Shown here: piece by piece, positions 27,413 through 34,523 of the stretch | Layout: each line of letters starts with the position of its first letter | How positions within the stretch are numbered: position 1 is the first letter of the stretch | Assembly (NCBI GenBank): GCA_021462855.1 | Contig: JAJTXQ010000046.1 | Coordinates: 40,598-104,597, forward strand | Direction: 5' to 3' | DNA: 64,000 bases | Source of the DNA: Dehalococcoidia bacterium | Lineage (GTDB): Bacteria; Chloroflexota; Dehalococcoidia; DSTF01; JACRBR01 | Made by a program: the position numbers and the translations under genes | Notes under the pieces: model-generated | What the model was told of the DNA's origin: nothing | The model's database searches: none | Seen by the model: only the letters and a program-made list of their open reading frames with translations

Positions 27413-28072
27413 ATGACCACGCAGACCAACGTCCGCATCGTTCCGGCGACGCCGGCGCATGCCCCGTTCATCGCCTGGGTGTTGCTTACCTCGGCCCGCT
27501 CGCACCTGGAGCGCGGCATGTGGGACCTGCTCACCGGCGCGAGCGAGACGGACACGCTGCGCATCCTCGAAACGCTCGCCAGCAGCGGCGGGACGCACTG
27601 GGCGAACTACTCCATCTTCATCGTCGCCGAGATCGAGGGCCGTCCGGCGGCCGCGCTCAGCGGCTACATCGACGGCGAGTGCCCGCCGACGACGATGATG
27701 CAGCCGCTCGAAGCCGCGTTCCGCGCCCACGGCCGCACACCCGAAGACCTGCTCGCCGGCTGGGGCCGCGCCGGCTCGATCGCGAACGTCGGGCCCGAGC
27801 ACACGCCGGACATCTGGGTGGTCGAGCATGTCGCCACGCTGCCGGAGTACCGGCGGCAGGGGCTCACCAACGCCCTGCTGCAGGCGATCATCGAGCGGGG
27901 CCGCGAGCGCGGCGCGACGACGTCAGACGTCGGCGTGCTGATCGGCAACGACCGCGCCCAGCGCGCCTACGAGAAGGCGGGGTTCGCGGTCATCGACGAG
28001 AAGCTCGACCCGGCGTTCGAGGCGGCGTACGGCGGCTGCCCGGGCATCCGCGCGCTGCGCCGTCCGATCTAG
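27413..28072 (+). CDS. GNAT-family N-acetyltransferase
   Basis: A 219-residue acetyltransferase. The acetyl-CoA site is seen in VEHVATLPEYRRQGLTNALLQAIIERGRERGA (the R-x-x-G-x-(T/A) P-loop), followed by NDRAQRAYEKAGFAVI, the usual motif B. The N-terminal half is longer than the minimal fold. Substrate is unknown. The ATG follows GAAAGGA. It is convergent with the HD-GYP gene, 10 nt between stops. Confidence 0.85.
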   Translation: MTTQTNVRIVPATPAHAPFIAWVLLTSARSHLERGMWDLLTGASETDTLRILETLASSGGTHWANYSIFIVAEIEGRPAAALSGYIDGECPPTTMMQPLEAAFRAHGRTPEDLLAGWGRAGSIANVGPEHTPDIWVVEHVATLPEYRRQGLTNALLQAIIERGRERGATTSDVGVLIGNDRAQRAYEKAGFAVIDEKLDPAFEAAYGGCPGIRALRRPI

Positions 28073-28082
28073 GCGCGGCCTG

Positions 28083-29342
28083 TCAGGCCGCCAGGTCCTC
28101 GCGCCGGTCGCGGGCGATCTCCTCGCGCATCTCCGCGTCGATCGCGTGCAGCACGCCTGAGTCGTACAGCTCGGTGAACGACTCGACGACGCGCGGGTCG
28201 AAGTGCGTCCCGCTCAGCCGGCGGATCTCCTCGATGGCGTCGCGCGCGGTCCACGCGTCCTTGTACGGCCGCTTGCTGATCAGCGCGTCGTACACATCGG
28301 CGACGGCGGTGATGCGCGCCGACAGCGGGATGCGCTCGGCGGCGAGGCCATCCGGGTAGCCGCTGCCATCCCACCGCTCATGGTGCGAGCGCGCGACCTC
28401 GCACGCCTCGGTGAACTCGTCGTTCTCGGCGAGCAGGTCGTGGCCCCAGATCGTGTGTTTCTCGATCTCCTGGCGTTCCGCGGCGGTCAGCGGGCCCGGC
28501 TTCTTCAGGATCGCATCGGCCACCTGCGCCTTGCCTACGTCGTGGATCATCGCGGCGTAGGCGATCTCGTTCGCCGTCTTCTCGTCGTAGCCCATGTTCA
28601 ACGCGAGCGCGCGCGAGAAGTACGTAATGCGCCGCAGGTGCTGTCCCGCATCGCTGTCGCGCGCCTCCACGATCGTCGCGAGCATCGACAGCGTTTGCCG
28701 CGACTGGCGCTCGAGCCGGCGGCTCCGCTGCCGCAGTTCGGCGGACAGCGAGATCGCGACGAATGTCGTGAGTACGAAGAACGTGAAGCGCACCGGCAGC
28801 GCCGACCTCGAGTAGCTGTCGACGTCGTAAAAGCCGATCGTCGTGCCGACCAGCATGCCCGTCCAGAGCGCCGCGAACAGCGTGGAACCGATCGGACCGT
28901 AGTACAGCCCGTTCGTGACGATGAGCATCAGGAACACGAGCCAGAGGTCCGACTCATACCCGGCGTGCCCCATGGCTCGGAAGACGTACAGCGCACCCGA
29001 AAGCACCGCCAAGTTGTCGAGGAGGATGCTCGACGCGCGCAGCAGGTACATCCGCTTTGCGAAGACCAGGTACGCAATGTAGAAGTTGTAGATGAGCGCG
29101 GCGCCACAGGCGGCGACCACGCCTTCGCGCCCCGGCAGATCGCGCGGGATTATCGCCGCCATCGCGATGAGGAAGGCGATCGCCGGGCGCACGAAGAGGA
29201 AGCTGCGCTCGTAGGAGAAGTCGCCCGCTGCGAGGAACGACTCGACCCGTTCGCGCAACGCGCGCCAGCGTGTCCGCTCCACGCCCGCGACGATCGCATC
29301 GCGCAGGGCAGCGTCAAACGTCTCCGTCGCACGGACGCTCAT
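28083..29342 (-). CDS. HD-GYP domain c-di-GMP phosphodiesterase-like membrane protein
   Basis: A 419-residue protein with about six transmembrane helices (residues 48-205) and a cytoplasmic HD-GYP domain (about 225-400). Catalytic marks are the HD pair in AAMIHDVGKAQ, HHERWDGSGYPDGL with the GYP signature, and DVYDALISKRPYK. HD-GYP enzymes degrade cyclic di-GMP, or 3',3'-cGAMP in some. The membrane part resembles none of the named sensor domains. It lies next to tRNA-Val and the Flp pilin genes, and c-di-GMP control of pili is plausible but unproven. Confidence 0.88.
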   Translation of the reverse strand: MSVRATETFDAALRDAIVAGVERTRWRALRERVESFLAAGDFSYERSFLFVRPAIAFLIAMAAIIPRDLPGREGVVAACGAALIYNFYIAYLVFAKRMYLLRASSILLDNLAVLSGALYVFRAMGHAGYESDLWLVFLMLIVTNGLYYGPIGSTLFAALWTGMLVGTTIGFYDVDSYSRSALPVRFTFFVLTTFVAISLSAELRQRSRRLERQSRQTLSMLATIVEARDSDAGQHLRRITYFSRALALNMGYDEKTANEIAYAAMIHDVGKAQVADAILKKPGPLTAAERQEIEKHTIWGHDLLAENDEFTEACEVARSHHERWDGSGYPDGLAAERIPLSARITAVADVYDALISKRPYKDAWTARDAIEEIRRLSGTHFDPRVVESFTELYDSGVLHAIDAEMREEIARDRREDLAA

Positions 29343-29419
29343 ACGCCGGAATGATCGGCCGAATCTGGTGGCCGCTTGATGCTTCGATCATACCGGCGCG
29401 TCGGGGATTTCCCGCACGC

Positions 29420-29449
29420 TTGACCCCCTTTTCGCGCGGCCGCTAGCAT
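29420..29449 (+). promoter_or_regulatory. promoter of tRNA-Val
   Basis: TTGACC (29420-29425), an 18-nt spacer and TAGCAT (29444-29449) stand 16 nt before the tRNA. Confidence 0.55.
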
Positions 29450-29465
29450 GGGCGCACGCCCCTCC

Positions 29466-29542
29466 GGGCGATTAGCTCAGCTGGTTAGAGCGTCTCGCTT
29501 ACACCGAGAAGGTCGCAGGTTCGAGTCCTGCATCGCCCACCA
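29466..29542 (+). tRNA. tRNA-Val (anticodon UAC)
   Basis: A full cloverleaf can be folded. The acceptor is GGGCGAT/ATCGCCC, the D stem GCTC/GAGC, the anticodon stem TCTCG/CGAGA around CTTACAC (anticodon TAC at 29500-29502), and the T stem GCAGG/CCTGC around TTCGAGT. The discriminator is A and CCA is encoded, 77 nt in all. UAC reads GUN valine codons. Confidence 0.95.
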
Positions 29543-29764
29543 CCATCGCCGCCCGTGCCAGCGCGCCGGCCGCGCTTTACAGAGAAGTTACCCGCGCCAC
29601 GAGGGCACACACCTACGCGTTCCTCCGCGACAGGCCGAGATTAATCGTACCGGTGCTCGCACGTCGGACGCCGGTCCGCCCGCCGGTCGGGGGCCGGGCG
29701 TTCCCGTTGTGCAACCACGTTAGCCGGGCGCCCTCGACCGGCACACCCTGGAAGGGGGAGAGAG

Positions 29765-29974
29765 ATGCTCAACGAACTGACCCTGCGGGTCCTCGCGGCG
29801 TTCCACGGCTTCGAGGCGAAGATGAAGGACGAGGACGGCCAGACCCTCGCCGAGTACGGCCTCATCATGGCCGTCATCGCCGTCTCGGTCGTCGTCCTAG
29901 CGGTCGTCGCCTTCCGCGGCGCGATCGTCACGGCGTTCACCAGCGCCACCGACTGCCTCGACGGCAGCTGCTAG
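29765..29974 (+). CDS. Flp-type prepilin, copy 1
   Basis: A 69-residue Flp/Fap pilin. The class III leader ends at a G|QTLAEY site (residues 27-33), the G-x4-E-Y motif cut by TadV-type prepilin peptidase. A single hydrophobic helix follows (GLIMAVIAVSVVVLAVVAF), then a short tail with a Cys pair (DCLDGSC). Flp pilins make thin pili for adherence; the assembly genes (tadA, tadB, tadC, rcpA) are not in the window. It has GGAAGGGGGAG before the ATG and is followed by a strong hairpin. Copies 2 and 3 are downstream. Confidence 0.85.
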   Translation: MLNELTLRVLAAFHGFEAKMKDEDGQTLAEYGLIMAVIAVSVVVLAVVAFRGAIVTAFTSATDCLDGSC

Positions 29975-29994
29975 GCAGCACACGAGCGAAGGCG

Positions 29995-30026
29995 AAGGGG
30001 AGCGGGGCGCCTGTCCCGCTCCCCTT
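29995..30026 (+). terminator. terminator of Flp pilin copy 1
   Basis: AAGGGGAGCGGG (29995-30006) pairs perfectly with CCCGCTCCCCTT (30015-30026) across an 8-nt loop, 20 nt after the stop. Confidence 0.75.
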
Positions 30027-30064
30027 CCGTGCGCACCGGCGCCACTACGCGCCCTATCCCGGCA

Positions 30065-30108
30065 ACTTGTTAACAAACCCCTAAGAATCCCCCGAAAAAC
30101 CCCTAAAG
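30065..30108. promoter_or_regulatory. bipartite direct-repeat element before pilin copy 2
   Basis: A 21-bp block (30065-30085) starts with the 10-bp palindrome TTGTTAACAA and runs into ACCCCTAAG. AAACCCC recurs at 30097, 22 bp (two helix turns) after the first at 30075. The same block occurs at 30588-30608 before copy 3. It looks like a binding site for a regulator that contacts direct repeats. Confidence 0.55.
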
Positions 30109-30270
30109 CCCCTTCGATCGATGCCGACACTGAAGGTGCCAGCGAGCGCAAGCGCGCTGGACCACCCGCAGGTTCGAGGGTCGGGTGGACAGCGTCCTCC
30201 CCCGTCGGGAGGCGCAGCATATCTGTCCGGCCGCCCTCGACCGGGGACCACTTGTACAAGGGGGAACGGA

Positions 30271-30480
30271 ATGATCAACGAACTGGCCCTGCGCGTGCTC
30301 GCGGCCTTCCACGGCCTCGAGGCAAAGGCGAAGGACGAAGACGGCCAGACCCTGGCCGAGTACGGCCTCATCATGGCCGTCATCGCGGTCTCGGTCGTCG
30401 TCCTCGCGGTCGTCGCCTTCCGCGGCGCGATCGTCACGGCGTTCACGAGCGCCACGAACTGTCTCGACGGCAGCTGCTAG
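30271..30480 (+). CDS. Flp-type prepilin, copy 2
   Basis: A 69-residue prepilin nearly identical to copy 1 from the G|QTLAEYGLIM site onward; differences lie mainly in the leader (INELALRVL, GLEAKAKDE) and one residue before the Cys pair (NCLDGSC). DNA identity with copy 1 is also high, including synonymous sites, so the duplication is recent or kept alike by conversion. The ATG has GGGGGAA upstream. A perfect 16-bp hairpin follows the stop. The region before it also shares CGCCCTCGACCGG with copy 1. Confidence 0.85.
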   Translation: MINELALRVLAAFHGLEAKAKDEDGQTLAEYGLIMAVIAVSVVVLAVVAFRGAIVTAFTSATNCLDGSC

Positions 30481-30500
30481 GTCTCGCAAGTCGAGTACAC

Positions 30501-30534
30501 GAAGGGGGAGCGGCGCATGCGCCGCTCCCCCTTC
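30501..30534 (+). terminator. terminator of Flp pilin copy 2
   Basis: GAAGGGGGAGCGGCGC (30501-30516) and its exact complement (30519-30534) form a 16-bp stem around AT, 20 nt after the stop. The stem sequence resembles that after copy 1. Confidence 0.75.
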
Positions 30535-30587
30535 GCATGCCCTCCACCGTCGTTCCTTGACGCAACCGGGCCGCGGTCGTTGACCTG

Positions 30588-30631
30588 ACTTGTTAACAAA
30601 CCCCTAAGCGTTTGCATGAAACCCCGTAAAG
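30588..30631. promoter_or_regulatory. bipartite direct-repeat element before pilin copy 3
   Basis: The 21 bp at 30588-30608 are identical to 30065-30085. A second AAACCCC follows at 30619, 21 bp after the first (30598). It lies 54 nt after the copy-2 hairpin; the other copy lies 39 nt after the copy-1 hairpin. Confidence 0.55.
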
Positions 30632-30840
30632 GACGCCGGGATCCCGCCGAAACTGATCGTGTCAGGAGCCGTTATTGCCTGTGCATCCGCGATTGGGGGC
30701 GCGGGTGCAAGATTGGGGATATCACTCACTGCCCCGACGGCAGGTCCGGTCTCCTCAACCACCAGACAGACGAAGGGTGACCGCTCAAGTGTGGCGTCCC
30801 CTCGGTCAATCCGCAGCCGGATTCTAAGGAGGGCTGACCA

Positions 30841-31050
30841 ATGGTTCAGGATGTGGCGCTGCGGATGCTCATCGCCCTGCAGAGCGTTCGCCTCTCGCGC
30901 GGCGAACGCGGGCAGACGCTCGCGGAGTACAGTCTGATCATCAGCGCCATCGCCGTCGCGACGGTGGTGATCACGGTGCTCACGTTCCGTACGGTGCTCG
31001 CCGGCGTGTACACGTCGGTCACGGACTGCCTCACACAAGTCAGTTGCTGA
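30841..31050 (+). CDS. Flp-type prepilin, copy 3 (divergent)
   Basis: Again 69 residues with G|QTLAEYSLIISAIAVATVVITVL, so the cleavage motif G-x4-E-Y is intact, but the leader (VQDVALRMLIALQSVRLSRGER) and helix differ from copies 1 and 2. The C-terminal pair is kept with one extra residue between (DCLTQVSC). It may be a minor pilin or a second pilus type. A hairpin at 31079-31103 ends the cluster. Confidence 0.8.
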   Translation: MVQDVALRMLIALQSVRLSRGERGQTLAEYSLIISAIAVATVVITVLTFRTVLAGVYTSVTDCLTQVSC

Positions 31051-31078
31051 CAGGGTAAGGGTCATCCGCCATGCAACG

Positions 31079-31104
31079 AGAGGGCGCCGGGCAGGCGTCC
31101 TCTT
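31079..31104 (+). terminator. terminator of pilin cluster
   Basis: AGAGGGCGCC pairs with GGCGTCCTCT (one G-U) around a 5-nt loop, followed by TCCGTTT. Confidence 0.6.
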
Positions 31105-31162
31105 CCGTTTGTGCCCGGCTGTCACGGAGCGCGCGAGAGGTACGCGGCGCATCTATACTTCC

Positions 31163-31192
31163 TTGATCGCGGCGCCTGCCGCCGTCTATCAT
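31163..31192 (+). promoter_or_regulatory. promoter of serine-pathway aminotransferase
   Basis: TTGATC (31163-31168), an 18-nt spacer and TATCAT (31187-31192) precede the gene by 72 nt, leaving a leader with AAAAGGAG. Confidence 0.5.
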
Positions 31193-31264
31193 TTGCCGTA
31201 CTATGTGAGAGCACGCACAATCCGGCGCCGCCGGGTGCTCCCCGCTCTCGAAAAGGAGCCAACC

Positions 31265-32377
31265 GTGTCCGTCAACCTGCGCATCCCCGGCCCGACCCCC
31301 TGCCCCGACGACGTCCTCCAGGCCATGTCGCGGCAGATGATCAACCACCGCGGACCCGAGTTCGCGGCGATCATGGAGCGGATCACGTCGAGCCTCAAGC
31401 GCGCCTTCAAGACCGACAACGACGTCCTCACGCTGACCTCCGCCGGCACCGGCGCGATCGAGGCGTCGGTCGTCAACACGTTGTCGCCCGGCGACCGCGT
31501 GCTCGTCGTCTCCATCGGCGTGTTCGGCGACCGCTACGCCGACATCGCGCAGACGTACGGCGCCAACGTCACGAAGGTCGCGTTCCCGCAGGGCGCAGCC
31601 GCCGACCCCGCCGTCGTCGCCGATGCGCTGAAGAAGGACGCGTCGTACAAGGCCGTCACCCTCACGCACAACGAGACATCGACGGGCGTCACCAACGACC
31701 TCGGCGCCCTGGCGAAGGCGATCCGCGGGGTGCGCCCGGACATCCTGATCCTGGTCGACGCGATCAGCAGCCTCGGTTCCGTGCCGCTGCCCGTCGACGA
31801 GTGGGACCTCGACGTCGTGTTCACCGGCTCGCAGAAGGGCTGGATGGTGCCGCCGGGCATGGCGATGGTCTCCGTCAGCGAGCGCGCCTGGAAGGCCGCC
31901 GACGAGGCGCGCATCCCGCGCTACTACTTCGACTACAAGAAGGCGAAGAGCTACCTCGAAAAGGGCCAGACGCCGTGGACGCCCGCCGTCTCGGTGTACT
32001 TCGCGATGGATGTCGCACTGCAGAAGCTGGAACAGGAAGGCCTGGAGAACATCCACGCCCGCCATGCGCGGCTCGGACAGTTCACGCGCGACGGCGTCAA
32101 GGCGCTCGGGCTGAAGCTGCTCGCCGACGAGCGCGTCGCCTCGAACACGGTCACGGCGGTGCTCGTGCCCGACGGCGTCGACGGCCCCGCGCTGAACAAG
32201 ATGATGCGCACGGAGTACAACACCGTGCTCGCCGGCGGCCAGGGCGAGCTCACCGGCAAGATCTTCCGCATCGGCCACCTCGGCCTCGTGTCGCAGGAGG
32301 ACCTGCAGGCGTGCCTCGACGCGCTGAAGCAGGCGCTCCCCCGCGTCGGGTTTTCGCTGGTCGGCGCGGCGCGCTGA
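31265..32377 (+). CDS. class V aminotransferase (serine-pyruvate / phosphoserine type)
   Basis: A 370-residue PLP enzyme of the alanine-glyoxylate/serine-pyruvate family. It starts VNLRIPGPTPCPDDVLQAM, has TSAGTGAIEASVVN (phosphate site), LILVDAISSLGSVPL with the PLP Asp, and the Schiff-base Lys191 in FTGSQKGWM. In several archaea, cyanobacteria and Chloroflexota this family replaces SerC, and the serA gene 116 bp downstream makes a phosphoserine or serine-making role likely. Serine-glyoxylate transamination is the alternative. The GTG has AAGGAG upstream. A strong terminator separates it from serA. Confidence 0.85.
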   Translation: MSVNLRIPGPTPCPDDVLQAMSRQMINHRGPEFAAIMERITSSLKRAFKTDNDVLTLTSAGTGAIEASVVNTLSPGDRVLVVSIGVFGDRYADIAQTYGANVTKVAFPQGAAADPAVVADALKKDASYKAVTLTHNETSTGVTNDLGALAKAIRGVRPDILILVDAISSLGSVPLPVDEWDLDVVFTGSQKGWMVPPGMAMVSVSERAWKAADEARIPRYYFDYKKAKSYLEKGQTPWTPAVSVYFAMDVALQKLEQEGLENIHARHARLGQFTRDGVKALGLKLLADERVASNTVTAVLVPDGVDGPALNKMMRTEYNTVLAGGQGELTGKIFRIGHLGLVSQEDLQACLDALKQALPRVGFSLVGAAR

Positions 32378-32400
32378 CCGGCACAAGCGCAGACGCATCC

Positions 32401-32435
32401 GGGACGCCCGCCTCCACAGCGGGCGTCCCGCTTTT
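32401..32435 (+). terminator. rho-independent terminator after aminotransferase
   Basis: GGGACGCCCGC (32401-32411) pairs perfectly with GCGGGCGTCCC (32419-32429), and GCTTTT follows. Confidence 0.85.
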
Positions 32436-32479
32436 CGCGGCCGGCCTGCCGCGTTCTTCCGCGCCGCCAAGCCAGCCGA

Positions 32480-32485
32480 TACGCT
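32480..32485 (+). promoter_or_regulatory. -10 box of leaderless serA
   Basis: TACGCT ends 7 nt before the serA ATG, with no ribosome site. It follows the upstream terminator, so serA probably has its own start. Confidence 0.4.
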
Positions 32486-32492
32486 TCGGCGC

Positions 32493-34079
32493 ATGAAGAA
32501 GATCCTCGTCGCCGACCCCGTCGCGCAGGACGGCATCGACATCCTCCAGCGGGAGGCGGAGGTCGACGTCCGCACCGGCCTGCCGGCGGCCGACCTCATC
32601 GCCGCCATCGGCGACTACCACGCGCTCGTCGTCCGCAGCGAGACGCGCGTCACGGCCGACGTGTTCGCGGCCGCGCGCCAGCTGCAGGCCGTCGGCCGCG
32701 CCGGCGTCGGCGTCGACAACATCGACCTCAACGCCGCCACCGAGCGCGGCGTGATCGTCGTCAACGCGCCGCAGGGCAACACGATTTCCGCCGCCGAGCA
32801 CACCGTCGGGCTGATGCTCGCGCTCGCCCGCAACATCCCGGCGGCCGACGCCTCGCTGCGCTCGGGCGAGTGGCGCCGCGCGAAGTTCGTCGGCGTGGAA
32901 GTGCGCGGCAAGACGCTGGCCGTCATCGGCCTGGGCCAGGTCGGGAGCGAGGTCGCGCGGCGCGCCCGCGGGCTCGACATGGAGGTCGTGGCGTACGACC
33001 CGTTCGTATCGCCAGAGCGCGCGCACATCCTCGGCGTGGACCTCGCCGACTCGCTCGAGGACGCGATCGGCCGCGCGGACTTCCTGACGCTCCACACGGT
33101 ACTGACGGCGCAGACGCGCCACCTCGTCGGCGAGAAGCAGCTCGCGCTTGCGCGGCCCTCGCTGCGCATCGTCAACACGGCGCGCGGCGACCTCATCGAC
33201 ACGGGGGCTCTCGTCGCCGCGATCGACGCTGGCCGCGTCGCCGGCGCCGCGCTCGACGTCTTTCCCTCGGAGCCGCCGGATATGGCGGACGCGGGGCTGC
33301 ACCACGAGCGGATCATCGTCACGCCGCACCTCGGCGCATCGACCGCCGAGGCGCAGGAGCGGGTGTCCGTCGACGTGGCGAAGCAGATCCTCGCCATCCT
33401 GCGCGGCGAGCCGGCGCAATACGCCGTCAACGCGCCGATGATCGCCGCCGAGACGATGACGGTGATCGCGCCGTACATCGCCGTCGCCGAAAAAGCAGCG
33501 ATGCTCGCGACACAGCTCAGCGCCGGGCAACTCGAAAACATCGAGATCGAGTACCTCGGCGACATCGCGATGCACGACACGACCGCGCTCAAGGCGGCGG
33601 CCGTGAAGGGGCTCCTCGGCCCCGTGAGCGAGGAGAACGTGACCATCGTCAACGCCAACCTCATCGCGGAGAGCCGCGGCATGCGGATCGTCGAGCGGAA
33701 GGGGCCGTCCGAAGAGATCTACGCCAATCTCATCCGCGTGCACATCCACACGTCGGCCGGCGACACCGATGTGACGGCGACGATGGCGCACGACGGCGCG
33801 CACATCGTCGCCATCAACGACTTCTGGGTCGACATCCCGCCCGGCGAGGGGTGGCTGCTGCTCTGTGAGAACCAGGATCGCCCCGGGATGATCGGCGCCG
33901 TCGGCACGCTGCTCGGCCGCTACGACGTGAACATCAGCTTCATGCGCGTGGGGCGTACCGGCGTGCGCGGACGCGCGCTCATGGCCGTCGGCGTCGACGA
34001 CCCGGTCGCGGAGGACCTGGTCGACCAGCTCAAGTCGATCCCGAACATCATCTCCGCGCGCGTCGTCAAGTTCTCGTAG
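32493..34079 (+). CDS. serA: D-3-phosphoglycerate dehydrogenase
   Basis: A 528-residue long-form SerA. The substrate domain begins KKILVADPVAQDGIDIL; the NAD fold has VIGLGQVGSEVARRARG; catalytic residues lie in NTARGDLIDTGAL (Arg), the Glu of the FPSEPP region and the His in TPHLGAST. An intervening domain (about 320-450) and a C-terminal ACT domain (about 455-528, LCENQDRPGMIGAVGTLLG) follow, as in mycobacterial-type SerA, where serine feedback acts. It starts serine synthesis from 3-phosphoglycerate. Its partner aminotransferase is just upstream. Confidence 0.95.
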   Translation: MKKILVADPVAQDGIDILQREAEVDVRTGLPAADLIAAIGDYHALVVRSETRVTADVFAAARQLQAVGRAGVGVDNIDLNAATERGVIVVNAPQGNTISAAEHTVGLMLALARNIPAADASLRSGEWRRAKFVGVEVRGKTLAVIGLGQVGSEVARRARGLDMEVVAYDPFVSPERAHILGVDLADSLEDAIGRADFLTLHTVLTAQTRHLVGEKQLALARPSLRIVNTARGDLIDTGALVAAIDAGRVAGAALDVFPSEPPDMADAGLHHERIIVTPHLGASTAEAQERVSVDVAKQILAILRGEPAQYAVNAPMIAAETMTVIAPYIAVAEKAAMLATQLSAGQLENIEIEYLGDIAMHDTTALKAAAVKGLLGPVSEENVTIVNANLIAESRGMRIVERKGPSEEIYANLIRVHIHTSAGDTDVTATMAHDGAHIVAINDFWVDIPPGEGWLLLCENQDRPGMIGAVGTLLGRYDVNISFMRVGRTGVRGRALMAVGVDDPVAEDLVDQLKSIPNIISARVVKFS

Positions 34080-34082
34080 ACT
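34077..34082 (+). promoter_or_regulatory. -10 box of leaderless GNAT gene
   Basis: TAGACT spans the serA stop (TAG) and ends 6 nt before the ATG at 34089. Confidence 0.4.
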
Positions 34083-34088
34083 GCCGCC

Positions 34089-34523
34089 ATGGAGCGCACC
34101 GCGCTCGTCATCGCCGAGATGCAACCGGCGCACTTCGACGCCATCCTCCGCCTGGAGCGCGAGGCCGGCGGCCGCTCGGTCGTCGCGCTCACGCACGGTC
34201 ACGCGCTGCGCGAGGCGCACGAGCGCGGCCATCTTCTGCTGGTTGCGCTGCGTGGCGAGGAGCCCGTCGGATGGGCGTGGTGTTCGGTCGACGCCGGGCG
34301 CGACGGCGAGACGGCCGGGCGCATCTACCGGGTCGCCGTGGCGGCCGGCGGGAGGCGCCTCGGCGTCGGGCGCGCGCTCGCCGGCCACGCACGCGCCACG
34401 CTCGCCGGGCGCGGCGTGACGCGCCTGCGCACGACGGTCCCCGGCGATGACCCGGCGGCCCGCGCGTTCTTCGAGGCGCAGGGATTCGCCGTCGACGCGC
34501 TGGTGATGGAGCGCCCGCTGTGA
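34089..34523 (+). CDS. GNAT-family N-acetyltransferase
   Basis: A 144-residue acetyltransferase close in layout to RimI-type enzymes. It has RIYRVAVAAGGRRLGVGRALAGHA with the acetyl-CoA loop R-R-x-G-V-G-R-A and DDPAARAFFEAQGFAV near the end. The target could be a small molecule or a protein N-terminus. It starts 10 nt after serA and its stop overlaps the next start (TGATG). Confidence 0.8.
   Translation: MERTALVIAEMQPAHFDAILRLEREAGGRSVVALTHGHALREAHERGHLLLVALRGEEPVGWAWCSVDAGRDGETAGRIYRVAVAAGGRRLGVGRALAGHARATLAGRGVTRLRTTVPGDDPAARAFFEAQGFAVDALVMERPL

Larger units (their letters stand above)
30481..30840. other. 360-bp intergenic region between pilin copies 2 and 3
   Basis: It holds the copy-2 terminator (30501-30534), a TTGACC at 30580 and the second copy of the bipartite repeat element (30588-30631). 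About 200 bp of AT-richer leader follow, with no protein-like frame and no recognised riboswitch. A GGAGGG ribosome site at 30828-30833 precedes copy 3. Confidence 0.6.

Noticed and set aside
29543..29764. c-di-GMP riboswitch before the first pilin gene
   Set aside because: GC-rich hairpins are present but the conserved GEMM core was not found.
30065..30085. CtrA-type site (TTAA-N7-TTAA) in the repeat element
   Set aside because: The second half reads CTAA, the two-turn direct repeat fits better, and CtrA is not expected outside Alphaproteobacteria.
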